This document shows, piece by piece, positions 17,508 through 25,557 of a DNA stretch of 45,658 nt. Each line of letters starts with the position of its first letter. The stretch's first letter is position 1. This DNA comes from Azoarcus sp031555955 (GTDB lineage: Bacteria; Pseudomonadota; Gammaproteobacteria; Burkholderiales; Rhodocyclaceae), in assembly GCA_031555955.1 (NCBI GenBank), contig JAVBTY010000038.1:1-45658 (forward strand), given 5' to 3'. Position numbers and translations under genes: made by a program. The notes below the pieces were generated by a model, which was not told the DNA's origin, ran no database searches, and saw only the letters and a list, made by a program, of their open reading frames with translations.

Positions 17508-17909
17508 ATGGCCGACCCCAAAACGAAGTTTCTGGTTGTTGATGATTTTTCAACCATGCGGCGGATAGTCCGCAATCTGCTGAAAGAGCTTGGTTTCACC
17601 AATGTTGATGAAGCCGAGGATGGCGTGGTGGCATTGCAGAAGCTGAATGCCGCACAGTTCGATTTCGTCGTTACCGACTGGAACATGCCCAATATGGACG
17701 GGCTGACTCTGCTGCAGACGATTCGCCAGACGGCGCATCTGAAACACCTCCCTGTCCTGATGATTACAGCGGAGGCAAAAAAGGAAAACATCATCGCCGC
17801 CGCCCAGGCTGGCGCCAGCGGCTATATCGTGAAGCCTTTCACCGCGGCGACGATGTCGGAAAAGCTGGAAAAAATTTTTGAGAAATTCGGCAAAAGCACT
17901 GTCGCCTGA
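17508..17909 (+). CDS. cheY: Chemotaxis response regulator CheY
   Basis: This 133-residue single-domain receiver binds the flagellar switch when phosphorylated by CheA. All key residues are visible: the acidic pair in LVVDDFSTMRR, acceptor Asp in VVTDWNMPNMDG, Thr in MITAEA, and Lys in YIVKPFTA. The ATG at 17508 has CAGGAG ten bases upstream; the frame is open 40 codons further 5' but overlaps cheV and is not expected to be used. It is followed by cheZ, its phosphatase. Confidence 0.97.
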   Translation: MADPKTKFLVVDDFSTMRRIVRNLLKELGFTNVDEAEDGVVALQKLNAAQFDFVVTDWNMPNMDGLTLLQTIRQTAHLKHLPVLMITAEAKKENIIAAAQAGASGYIVKPFTAATMSEKLEKIFEKFGKSTVA

Positions 17910-17942
17910 ATGAATGGGTGAAATCAGGGTTGGAGCCCGGGA

Positions 17943-18809
17943 ATGGTGAAGAAAATGAAATTTGACGAATCAGGCGATTCGAACGACCTGCAGGCCCTGT
18001 TCGACAGTATTGCCGCGCCGGAGACCGCGCCGCCGCATGCCGAAAATGAACCGCCAAAGCCGCCAGCTGCGGTTGATGAAACGGGCGATAACGATGATCT
18101 GCAGGCATTGTTTGATAGTGTTGCCGTTGAATTCTCAGGGCCTGAAGAAGCCGTGGCCGCGCCTGCAGCGGGAGTCTCCGCTCCGGAAGCCGGGGATGGA
18201 AGTCCGGAAGTCGTTTTTACCAGAATCGGGCAGATGACAAGACAGGTTCACGATGCGCTGCGTCAGCTGGGGGTTGATGGCGGCGCCCTGCAAGAGGCGG
18301 CCGGAAGCATTCCCGACGCACGGCAGCGGCTGACCTACATTGCGCAGATGACTGAGCAGGCCGCAAGCCGTGTGCTTAATGCCACGGAAATAGCCCAGCC
18401 TATCCAGGATAACGTCGGGACTGAAGCAGGGGCTCTTCGCGAAAAATGGGATCGCCTGTTTTCCAGCAATCTCTCGATGGATGAATTCAGGGTTCTTGCC
18501 TCTGAAACCCGTAATTTCCTTGGTGTGGTCGTCGATAGTACCCGCCAGACCAATGCCCAGCTGCTGGAAATCATGATGGCGCAGGATTTTCAGGATCTGA
18601 CCGGGCAGGTTATCAAGAAAGTTGTCGAGATGGCGCAGACTCTGGAAACCCAGCTGCTCCAGGTGCTGCTTGAAGCCGCGCCCAAAGAGAAGCGTGCGGA
18701 CGCCCAGAACAGCCTGATGAACGGCCCTGTAATAAGCAGTGAAGGGCGGGACGATGTCGTTACAACGCAGGGGCAGGTGGATGATCTGCTCGAAAGTCTT
18801 GGGTTCTGA
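17943..18809 (+). CDS. cheZ: CheY-P phosphatase CheZ with N-terminal motif duplication
   Basis: CheZ speeds dephosphorylation of CheY-P. The 288-residue protein has the helical-bundle core (about 90-255) with the catalytic motif MAQDFQDLTGQVIKKV, where Asp and Gln act on CheY-P, and the C-terminal CheY-binding tail QVDDLLESLGF (278-288). The N-terminal 90 residues hold two near-identical blocks: DESGDSNDLQALFDSIA (8-24) and DETGDNDDLQALFDSVA (45-61), joined by Pro/Ala-rich linkers. These blocks resemble the C-terminal tail (DDLxxLxDS pattern), so they may be extra binding peptides; this is inference. E. coli CheZ is about 214 residues and lacks this extension. Confidence 0.93.
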   Translation: MVKKMKFDESGDSNDLQALFDSIAAPETAPPHAENEPPKPPAAVDETGDNDDLQALFDSVAVEFSGPEEAVAAPAAGVSAPEAGDGSPEVVFTRIGQMTRQVHDALRQLGVDGGALQEAAGSIPDARQRLTYIAQMTEQAASRVLNATEIAQPIQDNVGTEAGALREKWDRLFSSNLSMDEFRVLASETRNFLGVVVDSTRQTNAQLLEIMMAQDFQDLTGQVIKKVVEMAQTLETQLLQVLLEAAPKEKRADAQNSLMNGPVISSEGRDDVVTTQGQVDDLLESLGF

Positions 18810-18831
18810 CCTCGCAGGCGGCTAAATATCC

Positions 18832-18852
18832 GGAACGGGCAGCGGCCGTTCC
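18832..18852 (+). other. Hairpin between cheZ and cheA
   Basis: GGAACGG / CCGTTCC forms a perfect 7-bp stem with a 7-base loop in the 70-bp gap before cheA, with no T run after it. It may stabilise or punctuate the mRNA rather than terminate it. Confidence 0.4.
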
Positions 18853-18879
18853 TGAACGTAAAGAGCAGGAGTTTGAGTC

Positions 18880-20799
18880 ATGAGCGATTTTGCCGGAATG
18901 GAAGACCTGATGCAGGACTTCCTGATTGAGGCCGGGGATTTACTTTCTGGGGTTGATAACAAGCTTGTTGATCTTGAGCGTTCCCCAGAGGATCTTGGTC
19001 TGCTCAATGACATTTTCCGTGGGTTTCACACCATCAAGGGGGGCGCTGGCTTTCTGAATGCCACAGAACTCGTCACCCTGTGCCACCTGACTGAAAATCT
19101 GTTCGACAAGCTGCGCAACGGCGAGCTTCCGGTAACGCAGGGCACGATGGACGTTATTCTCGCCGCGACCGCGGGAGTACGCGAGATGTTTGGCTTTCTT
19201 GAGAGCGGTTCCCAGCCTCCCGCGGCTGATCCGGGGCTGATTGCTGACCTGAAGGCGACGATTGCCGGGCAGGCTCCCGCGCACGCCGCAGTTGCGCCCG
19301 GCAGTGAAACCGCGCCTCCCGTGCAGAACCAGAAACCGGCAGCAATAGCCGGTGGAGCCAGCGAACCTGACTGGAACCAGCTTTATAACGCGGTAACGGG
19401 TCTGCCGGTACCGGTATCCGGGCAGTCGCCGCAGCCAGCCCCCGTTCTGGAGCAGCCGCCCGTGCCGGTGGATAAGACATCCGAACAGGTGGTAGAGGCC
19501 GCAATAGGGCGCCGGAATACGGATAAACCGGGATCGGCCGCGCCTTCTGGGCGGCGCGAGGGCGAGCGGCAGCGTGACAACTCCATCCGCGTCGACACGG
19601 TCCGGCTGGACCAGGTGCTGAATCTTTCCGGTGAAATCGGCCTGACGAAAAACCGCCTTACCGCGTTGCGGGGAGATATTCTCAGCGGGCGCAATGATAC
19701 GGAAACCCTTCATGCGCTTGATCTTGCGGTAAGCCAGCTTGATCTGCTCGTTTCCGATCTGCAGAACGCGGTCATGAAGACCCGCATGCAGCCTATCGGA
19801 CGGCTGTTCCAGAAATACCCGCGTATTGCCCGCGATCTGGCGCGCAATCTTGGCAAGGATGTCGAACTGGTTCTGTCCGGAGAAGAAACGGAAATTGACA
19901 AAACGATGATCGAAGACCTTTCCGATCCGATCATCCACCTTATCCGCAATGCGGTCGATCATGGCGTTGAGGAGGCGACTGAGCGGACGGCGAGCGGAAA
20001 ACCGGCGAAATCTATTGTTCGTCTGGAGGCCCGCCAGGAAGGCGATCACATCGTCATCATGATCGCCGATGATGGCCGCGGCATGAATGCCGAGCGGCTG
20101 CGGACAAAGGCCCTGGAGAAAGGGCTTATCACCGACGAAGAATTCAATACCATGGATGAACGCCAGAGCTACAACCTGGTGTTTCTTCCGGGCTTTTCAA
20201 CCGCGGACCAGGTCTCCGATGTTTCCGGGCGCGGCGTTGGCATGGATGTGGTCCGCACCAATATCCAGAAGCTGAACGGTTCCATTGAAACCCGCTCGCA
20301 GCAGGGCAAGGGAACGTCTTTTATCATCAACCTGCCGCTGACCCTGGCGATTTTGCCGGTGCTGCTGGTGCGCCTGGAAAACCAGCCTTTCGCGGTGCCG
20401 CTGTCGATGGTGCGGGAAATATTGCCGATCGATCCGAAAGAGGTGCAGGAGGTGGGAGGGCGCGCCACGATGGTCGTGCGTGGCGAAGTGCTGCCGATCC
20501 TGCCTCTGGCAGGAATGCTCGGCTGGCCTCAGGGGCGCAACCCGGGATTCGGCGTTCTTATGCAGATGGCGGAGCTTTCCTTCATCCTGGCTATAGACAG
20601 CTTCGCTGGCCGTGAGGATGCGGTGATCAAATCCCTGGACGACTTCCGGCCGAAAGGGGTTGCTGGCGTAACGACGCTATCGAACGGACAGATCGTGCTC
20701 ATTCTCGACATGAAAGAACTGCTCGGCAACGTTGGGGAACAGCCCGGCGTAACGCGTTCCGTGCTGCTTCGTAACACACCGGCGCCAGCCGCGGCCTGA
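18880..20799 (+). CDS. cheA: Chemotaxis histidine kinase CheA without a visible P2 domain
   Basis: CheA autophosphorylates in response to receptor state and passes phosphate to CheY and, here, possibly CheV. The 639-residue protein has the Hpt (P1) domain with phospho-acceptor His50 in FHTIKGGAGF. A Pro/Ala/Gln-rich linker (about 110-230) follows, then the P3 dimerisation helices from about 232 (IRVDTVRLDQVLNLSGEIGL), the ATPase domain (N box HLIRNAVDHG, G1 DDGRGMN, G2 GRGVGMDVV) and a CheW-like P5 domain to the end. Where the CheY/CheB-docking P2 domain usually sits there is only low-complexity linker. It is last in the operon, closed by a terminator. Confidence 0.95.
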   Translation: MSDFAGMEDLMQDFLIEAGDLLSGVDNKLVDLERSPEDLGLLNDIFRGFHTIKGGAGFLNATELVTLCHLTENLFDKLRNGELPVTQGTMDVILAATAGVREMFGFLESGSQPPAADPGLIADLKATIAGQAPAHAAVAPGSETAPPVQNQKPAAIAGGASEPDWNQLYNAVTGLPVPVSGQSPQPAPVLEQPPVPVDKTSEQVVEAAIGRRNTDKPGSAAPSGRREGERQRDNSIRVDTVRLDQVLNLSGEIGLTKNRLTALRGDILSGRNDTETLHALDLAVSQLDLLVSDLQNAVMKTRMQPIGRLFQKYPRIARDLARNLGKDVELVLSGEETEIDKTMIEDLSDPIIHLIRNAVDHGVEEATERTASGKPAKSIVRLEARQEGDHIVIMIADDGRGMNAERLRTKALEKGLITDEEFNTMDERQSYNLVFLPGFSTADQVSDVSGRGVGMDVVRTNIQKLNGSIETRSQQGKGTSFIINLPLTLAILPVLLVRLENQPFAVPLSMVREILPIDPKEVQEVGGRATMVVRGEVLPILPLAGMLGWPQGRNPGFGVLMQMAELSFILAIDSFAGREDAVIKSLDDFRPKGVAGVTTLSNGQIVLILDMKELLGNVGEQPGVTRSVLLRNTPAPAAA

Positions 20800-20821
20800 T
20801 CCGACTGAAAGTCCGCTGCAT

Positions 20822-20853
20822 AAGAAAAGGGGCCTTGGGGCCCTTTTCTTTTC
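20822..20853. terminator. Bidirectional terminator between cheA and tal
   Basis: AAGAAAAGGGGCC pairs with GGCCCTTTTCTT (one extra G on the left arm) followed by TTCC. Flanking A's and T's let it serve both the cheA transcript and the convergent tal transcript. Confidence 0.8.
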
Positions 20854-20888
20854 CCGCATCGCTCCGTAACCGTGATGAAACCGGGTGC

Positions 20889-21965
20889 CTATGCGGTGAG
20901 TTCGAGCAGGCGGGAAAAAGCCTGTTCGAACAGTTGCAGCCCTTCTTTTTGCAGGTGTTCGCCTGTCGCATCGGGATCTATGCCGAAACGCCGGAGCGCG
21001 GCGTACTGCGCCTGGGCGGCATCGATATCACACTCAAGCGTCGCGGCAACGTGGCCATGATCGCGCAGTGCGTCGAGAGTTACGTCCGGCAGCGTATTGA
21101 TGGTTTCGGCGCCAATCAGCGGTTCAACATAATGCAGGTCGCCGTAGGCGGGATTTTTTGTGCCTGTGCTGGCCCACAGCATGAATTGTGGGCGCGCGCC
21201 CAGATGACGCAGAGCCGCAAAAGATTCGCCGTGAAAACGTTCGCGGTAGCGCTGCCAGGCAAGCCGGGCAAGGGCGATGGCGGTTTTGCCGCGCAGGGCG
21301 AGGGTTGCGCCGCCGGTTTCTTCCAGGTGGCGATCAATCAGCGTATCGACGCGGGAGAGAAACAGACTGGCTACGGACATGACTGAACCTGGCTGCCCGC
21401 CCGCAGCCGTAAGACGTTCCAGCCCCCGGATGTAGGCCATTGCGACGGCATCGGCGTGGGCCAGCGAGAACAGCAGCGTAACGTTGATGCTGATGCCTAG
21501 GGCGGTCAGGAGTTCGATTGCTTCGAGCCCAGCCCCGGTTGCCGGTATTTTGATCAGAAGATTGGGGCGGTCGACTTCCGCGGCCAGCCTGAGTCCCGCC
21601 GCGACAGTACCGGCGGTGTCGTCGGCCAGCGCGGGCGAGACTTCCAGACTGACATAACCGGCCGCGCCGCTGCTGCTGCGGTACAGCGGTGAAAACAGGT
21701 CGCAGGCGCGCCGCACATCGGGAATCACCAGCTGTTCATAACGCTGTTCCGCGCTGAGGGGTTCTTTCCGGAGCCGGGCCAGATCCGCTTCGTAATAGCG
21801 GCCATCGGCAATGGCTTTGTGAAAGATTGCCGGGTTGGTGGTGACTCCGGCAATGCCGTCTTCGGCAATGTAACGGGCCAGGTGGCCGTCGTTGAGCAGG
21901 GTTCTGGAAAGGTTGTCCAGCCAGATCTGCTGGCCGTATTCACGGATCTGAAGCACCGGGTTCAT
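20889..21965 (-). CDS. tal: Transaldolase
   Basis: This 358-residue enzyme of the non-oxidative pentose phosphate pathway moves a dihydroxyacetone unit between sugar phosphates. The Schiff-base Lys is in NLLIKIPATGAGLEAI. Other family motifs are IAGVTTNPAIFHKAI, SLEVSPALADDT and LGISINVTLLFS. The long form (about 360 residues) is the type common in actinobacteria, cyanobacteria and some proteobacteria. The ATG at 21965 (MNPVLQIREYGQQIWLDNLS) fits family N-termini; the frame runs further 5' through the hairpin after sodB and is not likely to be used. No Shine-Dalgarno is obvious. Confidence 0.94.
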   Translation of the reverse strand: MNPVLQIREYGQQIWLDNLSRTLLNDGHLARYIAEDGIAGVTTNPAIFHKAIADGRYYEADLARLRKEPLSAEQRYEQLVIPDVRRACDLFSPLYRSSSGAAGYVSLEVSPALADDTAGTVAAGLRLAAEVDRPNLLIKIPATGAGLEAIELLTALGISINVTLLFSLAHADAVAMAYIRGLERLTAAGGQPGSVMSVASLFLSRVDTLIDRHLEETGGATLALRGKTAIALARLAWQRYRERFHGESFAALRHLGARPQFMLWASTGTKNPAYGDLHYVEPLIGAETINTLPDVTLDALRDHGHVAATLECDIDAAQAQYAALRRFGIDPDATGEHLQKEGLQLFEQAFSRLLELTA

Positions 21966-21989
21966 GGCGGTATCGGGTATGTGAGGACG

Positions 21990-22041
21990 GGCAGAAAATA
22001 TCACGGAACAAACGGCCGCCGGAGCGGCCATTTGTTCCGTG
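21990..22041 (-). terminator. Long hairpin between sodB and tal, probable sodB terminator
   Basis: An 18-bp stem (CACGGAACAAACGGCCGC with GCGGCCATTTGTTCCGTG, one mismatch) and a 5-base loop is followed on the minus strand by ATATTTTCT. It lies between the sodB stop and the tal start, so it should end most sodB transcripts. Confidence 0.7.
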
Positions 22042-22061
22042 TGATGCGGATACGCCAGCGG

Positions 22062-22646
22062 TCAGGCGAAATTTTTCGCTGCGAAGTCCCAGTTAGCAAG
22101 GCTGCCCAGGAAGGTGGCGATAAAGTCCGGGCGACGGTTGCGATAGTCGATGTAGTAGGCGTGCTCCCAGACGTCGATCGTCAGCAGCGGCGTATCGGAG
22201 GTGGTGAGGGGACAGCCGGCTCCGGAGGTGTTGACGATATCTACTGATCCATCAGCCTTTTTCACCAGCCAGGTCCAGCCAGAGCCGAAATTACCCGTTG
22301 CAGAGGCGGTAAAGACTTTTTTGAACTCATCAAACGAACCCCACTTCGCCTTGATCGCATTCGCCAGCGCGCCGCCAGGTTCGCCGCCGCCATGGGGTTT
22401 CATGCTGTTCCAGAAGAAAGTGTGATTCCAGATCTGGGCCGCATTGTTGAAAACACCGCCTGCCGGTGCTTTTCTGATGATCGCTTCGAGATCAAGATTC
22501 TCGTATTCGGTGCCCTTGATCAGGTTGTTCAGGTTGGTGGCGTAGGCTTGATGGTGCTTGCCGTAGTGAAACTCGATGGTTTCCGCGGAAATGTGCGGAA
22601 CAAGCGCGTCTTTGGCATAGGGCAGCGGGGGCAATGAATGTTCCAT
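22062..22646 (-). CDS. sodB: Iron superoxide dismutase
   Basis: This 194-residue enzyme converts superoxide to peroxide and oxygen in the cytoplasm. The metal ligands are His27, His75, Asp158 and His162 (LLTIDVWEHAYYIDYRN). Gln71 in AAQIWNHTFFW is at the position that marks iron-type enzymes. Length and N-terminus (MEHSLPPLPYAKDAL) match SodB. AGGAGA precedes the ATG. A long hairpin follows the gene. A Fur- or RyhB-like control is usual for this family but is not shown by the sequence here. Confidence 0.97.
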   Translation of the reverse strand: MEHSLPPLPYAKDALVPHISAETIEFHYGKHHQAYATNLNNLIKGTEYENLDLEAIIRKAPAGGVFNNAAQIWNHTFFWNSMKPHGGGEPGGALANAIKAKWGSFDEFKKVFTASATGNFGSGWTWLVKKADGSVDIVNTSGAGCPLTTSDTPLLTIDVWEHAYYIDYRNRRPDFIATFLGSLANWDFAAKNFA

Positions 22647-22812
22647 GCGTGTCTCCTGTGTGTGCGGGGGTTTGGGTCTGGAAAACTTTAATCTGGATCA
22701 AGATATAACGGCAATCCGGAATGTCACCGATGTTAAGCGTATCTGTCCGTTTGTGGAACCTGCTGCGGGAAAGCCTGTAGCTGGCCTGCATCCGGGGCTG
22801 GATGGTTCCCCG

Positions 22813-24201
22813 CTATTTTTTACGCCGGATGCCGGGGGCGGGCGGGCTGGCATGAGTGATTTGGGCCGTCAGATCACCATCGGCAAGCTGGATTGCCACC
22901 ATGTCGCCGTGTTGTACCGTCCGGGCTGAATGCAGGATGTTGCCCGCAGCGTCGCGCGTGATGCTGTAGCCGCGCGCAAGAACGGCCTGCGGGGCGAGAT
23001 GCTGGAGGTGGGCGGAGAATGCGTCGAGCCGCTCCTGCCGACGTTGCAGCAGGTTATGCCCGGCGTGCGCCAGGCGTCCGGCAAGCAGGCGGCAATGTTC
23101 GCGCGGAAGTACCGGCTGGCACGCGCGCAGACGCAGGGCGAGCCGTTCCAGCCGGGCATGCTGCGGGTCAGGCAGACGGCTGGCAGCCGTTTGGAGCCGC
23201 CGGGCAAGCGCGCTGATATCGCGCGCCGCGTACTGCAGACGCTGGCGGGGATGAAGCAACCGCAAGGCGCTGCGGTCGAGCCGCTGGGCCAGGGTTTCCG
23301 GATAGCGCCACATTGCGTGCCCGAGAGCGGCTGCAAGCGCGGCAAGGCGGGTGCGGGCGGCAGCGAAGCCGGTGCTCGCCAGTTCCGCCGCCGCGGTGGG
23401 TGTGGGCGTGCGCAGATCGGCGGCGAAATCGGCGATGGTGAAATCCGTTTCGTGCCCGATACCAGCAACGACCGGAACCGGGCAGGCGCGAATGGCTCTG
23501 GCAAGCGCCTCGTCGTTGAAAGCCTGGAGATCTTCAATGCCCCCGCCGCCGCGCACCAGCAGGATCAGATCCACGCCGTCGGCCGCGCTGCGCTGGCTGG
23601 CCTGCCACAGCGCCTGGACGAGCTGGGCAGGCGCCTCCGCGCCCTGCACCTGGCTTGGATAAAGGATAACCGGCAGGTGTGGCGCGCGGCGGTGCAGTGT
23701 AACCAGAACATCGCGCAGCGCCGCGGCCGATGGTGAGGTGACGATGCCGACGCCGCGCGGATAAACGGGCAGCGGGCGGCGGCGGTCGGGATCGAAAAGC
23801 CCCTCGGCGGCAAGCTTTTCCCGCAGGCGGCTGAAGGCCTCATACAGGCTGCCGACGCCGGCGGGGCGCAAGGTTTCAATGTTGAGCTGATAGTCGCCGC
23901 GCTGCTCATAAAGAGTCACCTGCGCCCGCACTTCCACCCGCATGCCGCTTTCGGGGCGAAGCGGCAGTATCTGCGCGCGATTGCGCCACATGGTGCAGCG
24001 GATCTGGGCCTGCTCATCTTTCAGGGTGAAATACAGGTGCCCTGAAGCGGCGCGGATAAGGTTGGAGATTTCTCCTGTGACCAGAACAGGAGGCATGCCC
24101 GTTTCAAGTATTTCACGAACCAGACGGTTGAGGGAGGAAACGGTCAGCGCCGCATCTGGCCGGGAGCAGGAAGGAGAAAACGGAGGAAAATTATTTTGCA
24201 T
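22813..24201 (-). CDS. xseA: Exodeoxyribonuclease VII large subunit
   Basis: XseA is the catalytic subunit of a single-strand exonuclease that works with XseB in repair. The 462-residue protein has the N-terminal OB-fold (VTGEISNLIRAASGHLYFTL) and the catalytic domain (VRGGGGIEDLQAFNDE, GIGHETDFTIADFAADLRTPTPTAAAE). Long helical coiled coil follows and then the C-terminal strand ARGYSITRDAAGNIL. The ATG at 24201 is preferred; the frame continues 55 codons 5' into AT-rich intergenic DNA without a family-like sequence. No xseB is in the window. The upstream 300 bp contains DnaA-box-like sites. Confidence 0.95.
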   Translation of the reverse strand: MQNNFPPFSPSCSRPDAALTVSSLNRLVREILETGMPPVLVTGEISNLIRAASGHLYFTLKDEQAQIRCTMWRNRAQILPLRPESGMRVEVRAQVTLYEQRGDYQLNIETLRPAGVGSLYEAFSRLREKLAAEGLFDPDRRRPLPVYPRGVGIVTSPSAAALRDVLVTLHRRAPHLPVILYPSQVQGAEAPAQLVQALWQASQRSAADGVDLILLVRGGGGIEDLQAFNDEALARAIRACPVPVVAGIGHETDFTIADFAADLRTPTPTAAAELASTGFAAARTRLAALAAALGHAMWRYPETLAQRLDRSALRLLHPRQRLQYAARDISALARRLQTAASRLPDPQHARLERLALRLRACQPVLPREHCRLLAGRLAHAGHNLLQRRQERLDAFSAHLQHLAPQAVLARGYSITRDAAGNILHSARTVQHGDMVAIQLADGDLTAQITHASPPAPGIRRKK

Positions 24202-24216
24202 GCCCGGATTGTAGCG

Positions 24217-24225
24217 AAATCCACA
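24217..24225 (+). promoter_or_regulatory. DnaA-box-like site (AAATCCACA)
   Basis: AAATCCACA matches the DnaA box consensus TTATCCACA at 7 of 9 positions, keeping the ATCCACA core. It lies 60 bp to the left of the AT-rich core. Confidence 0.4.
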
Positions 24226-24390
24226 ATCCGGAATGTTCGTCAAGTATGTTGCGCAACCCATTGAAGGGACAGGGGGTGTTTTATAACTACATGTTTTTAA
24301 ATGAATAAATTTTGCACAAAATTTCATCGTGGCAAGAACTTTCCCGCTGGAGAAGGGGTTTGGCATGCCATCCCGAAGAAACCCACAAAG

Positions 24391-24413
24391 TTATCCACAG
24401 GATTTGTGGATTT
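24391..24413. promoter_or_regulatory. Head-to-head DnaA boxes
   Basis: A perfect consensus DnaA box TTATCCACA (24391-24399, plus) faces an AAATCCACA box on the minus strand (24405-24413). Together they form the inverted repeat ATCCACA-5-TGTGGAT. They are about 60 bp from the AT-rich core and about 90 bp before exbB. Confidence 0.55.
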
Positions 24414-24504
24414 GTCGCCGCATTGATGACAGCGGCCTGAAGGTGCTTGCCGTCGTTCGGGTGTAGCGCTAGAGTTCTGCCTTTGCTGTCCGGAGCCGAC
24501 GCGC

Positions 24505-25113
24505 GTGTTTTCAATCATCAGGGAGGTTGGCTGGCCGATATGGCCGCTTTTGCTGACATCCGTCATTGCTGTGGCGCTGATTATCGAGCGCTCCGTGTCC
24601 CTGCGCCGTTCCAGGGTGGTTCCCGCCGGGCTTCTTGATAATGTGCTGGCTGATTTCCGCAAGGGAGGCATTTCCCGGGACATGGTCGAGCGTGTCGACA
24701 GTCACTCCCCGCTGGGCAGGGTGCTGGCCGCGGGCCTGCGCAATATCAGCAGTTCGCGGGAGATCATGAAAGAGTCGATCGAGGAAGCCGGGCAGGCGGT
24801 CATGCACGAACTCGAACGTTTCCTGACCACGCTGGGGACAATTGCCGCGATCAGCCCTCTGCTGGGGCTGTTCGGCACCGTGGTCGGCATGATTGAAATT
24901 TTTGCCTCCCAGGGAACCAGCGGAACAAACCCGGTGCAGCTGGCGCAGGGCATCGCAACCGCGCTTTACGCTACCGGGATGGGGCTGGTCATCGCGATTC
25001 CTTCGATGATTTTCTGGCGTCATTTCCGCCGCCTGATCGATGATTTTGTCGTCGCCATGGAGCAGCAGGCCATCAAGCTGGTCGAGGTGGCCCACGGCGA
25101 GCGCCGGGCCTGA
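24505..25113 (+). CDS. exbB: ExbB/TolQ-type proton channel protein
   Basis: This 202-residue MotA/TolQ/ExbB-family inner-membrane protein has membrane helices near residues 10-28, 107-132 and 150-172. Family motifs are LGTIAAISPLLGLFGTVVGMI and QLAQGIATALYATGMGLVIAIPSM. With ExbD it would energise TonB for outer-membrane uptake. No tonB lies beside it, so another energised partner is possible. The start is GTG with GGAG nine bases upstream. It is followed by exbD 13 bp after its stop, and then by lipid A genes; exbBD-lpxK-kdsB order is familiar in betaproteobacteria. Confidence 0.9.
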   Translation: MFSIIREVGWPIWPLLLTSVIAVALIIERSVSLRRSRVVPAGLLDNVLADFRKGGISRDMVERVDSHSPLGRVLAAGLRNISSSREIMKESIEEAGQAVMHELERFLTTLGTIAAISPLLGLFGTVVGMIEIFASQGTSGTNPVQLAQGIATALYATGMGLVIAIPSMIFWRHFRRLIDDFVVAMEQQAIKLVEVAHGERRA

Positions 25114-25126
25114 AGGACGGCCAGAA

Positions 25127-25549
25127 ATGAGGTTTCGCCGCCACAGCCGCCGCGAGGAACCGGAGATCAATCTGATTCCGTTGATCGACGTCATGCTCGT
25201 AATCGTTATTTTCCTGATGCTGACGACATCGTTTTCGAAATTTTCGGGGCTGGAAATCAGTCTGCCCACCGGGGAATCGGATGAGGCGGAAACAACGGTC
25301 AATGAAATAGCCGTTACCGTCACCGCATTGGGTGATGTGATGGTCAACCAGCTTCCTGTCGGAGGCCAGGACATTGACGCGATCGCGGCTGCGCTCGGCA
25401 AGGCATCCCCGGCTGGCGGCAGTGAACCCGTGGTGATCATTAATGCGGATGCGAAAGCCGCTCACCAGCGCGTTGTCGACGTCATGCAGGCCGCCCAGCG
25501 CGCCGGACTGCCGCATATCACCTTTGCGGTTCAGGCCCCGGCGCAGTAA
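25127..25549 (+). CDS. exbD: ExbD/TolR-type proton channel protein
   Basis: This 140-residue protein has a single N-terminal membrane helix (about 20-40). The proton-carrying Asp is in INLIPLIDVMLVIVIFLMLT, followed by a periplasmic domain ending VVDVMQAAQRAGLPHITFAV. The ATG at 25127 (MRFRRHSRREEPEI) gives the usual basic N-terminus; a longer reading would overlap exbB. It partners ExbB, and its stop is eight bases before lpxK. Confidence 0.92.
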   Translation: MRFRRHSRREEPEINLIPLIDVMLVIVIFLMLTTSFSKFSGLEISLPTGESDEAETTVNEIAVTVTALGDVMVNQLPVGGQDIDAIAAALGKASPAGGSEPVVIINADAKAAHQRVVDVMQAAQRAGLPHITFAVQAPAQ

Positions 25550-25557
25550 CGTCGGGC

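Larger units (their letters stand above)
24202..24504. other. Gene-free divergent intergenic region with AT-rich core
   Basis: This 303-bp stretch between divergent xseA and exbB holds no convincing gene. It has an AT-rich core (about 24277-24332), far richer in A and T than its surroundings, and three DnaA-box-like nonamers listed separately. It must also contain promoters for both flanking genes, which I could not place confidently. Confidence 0.7.

Noticed and set aside
24202..24504. Chromosomal replication origin
   Set aside because: DnaA boxes and AT-rich DNA are present, but only three boxes, and no dnaA, dnaN, gyrB, rpmH or gidA neighbour; kept only as a DnaA-site candidate.
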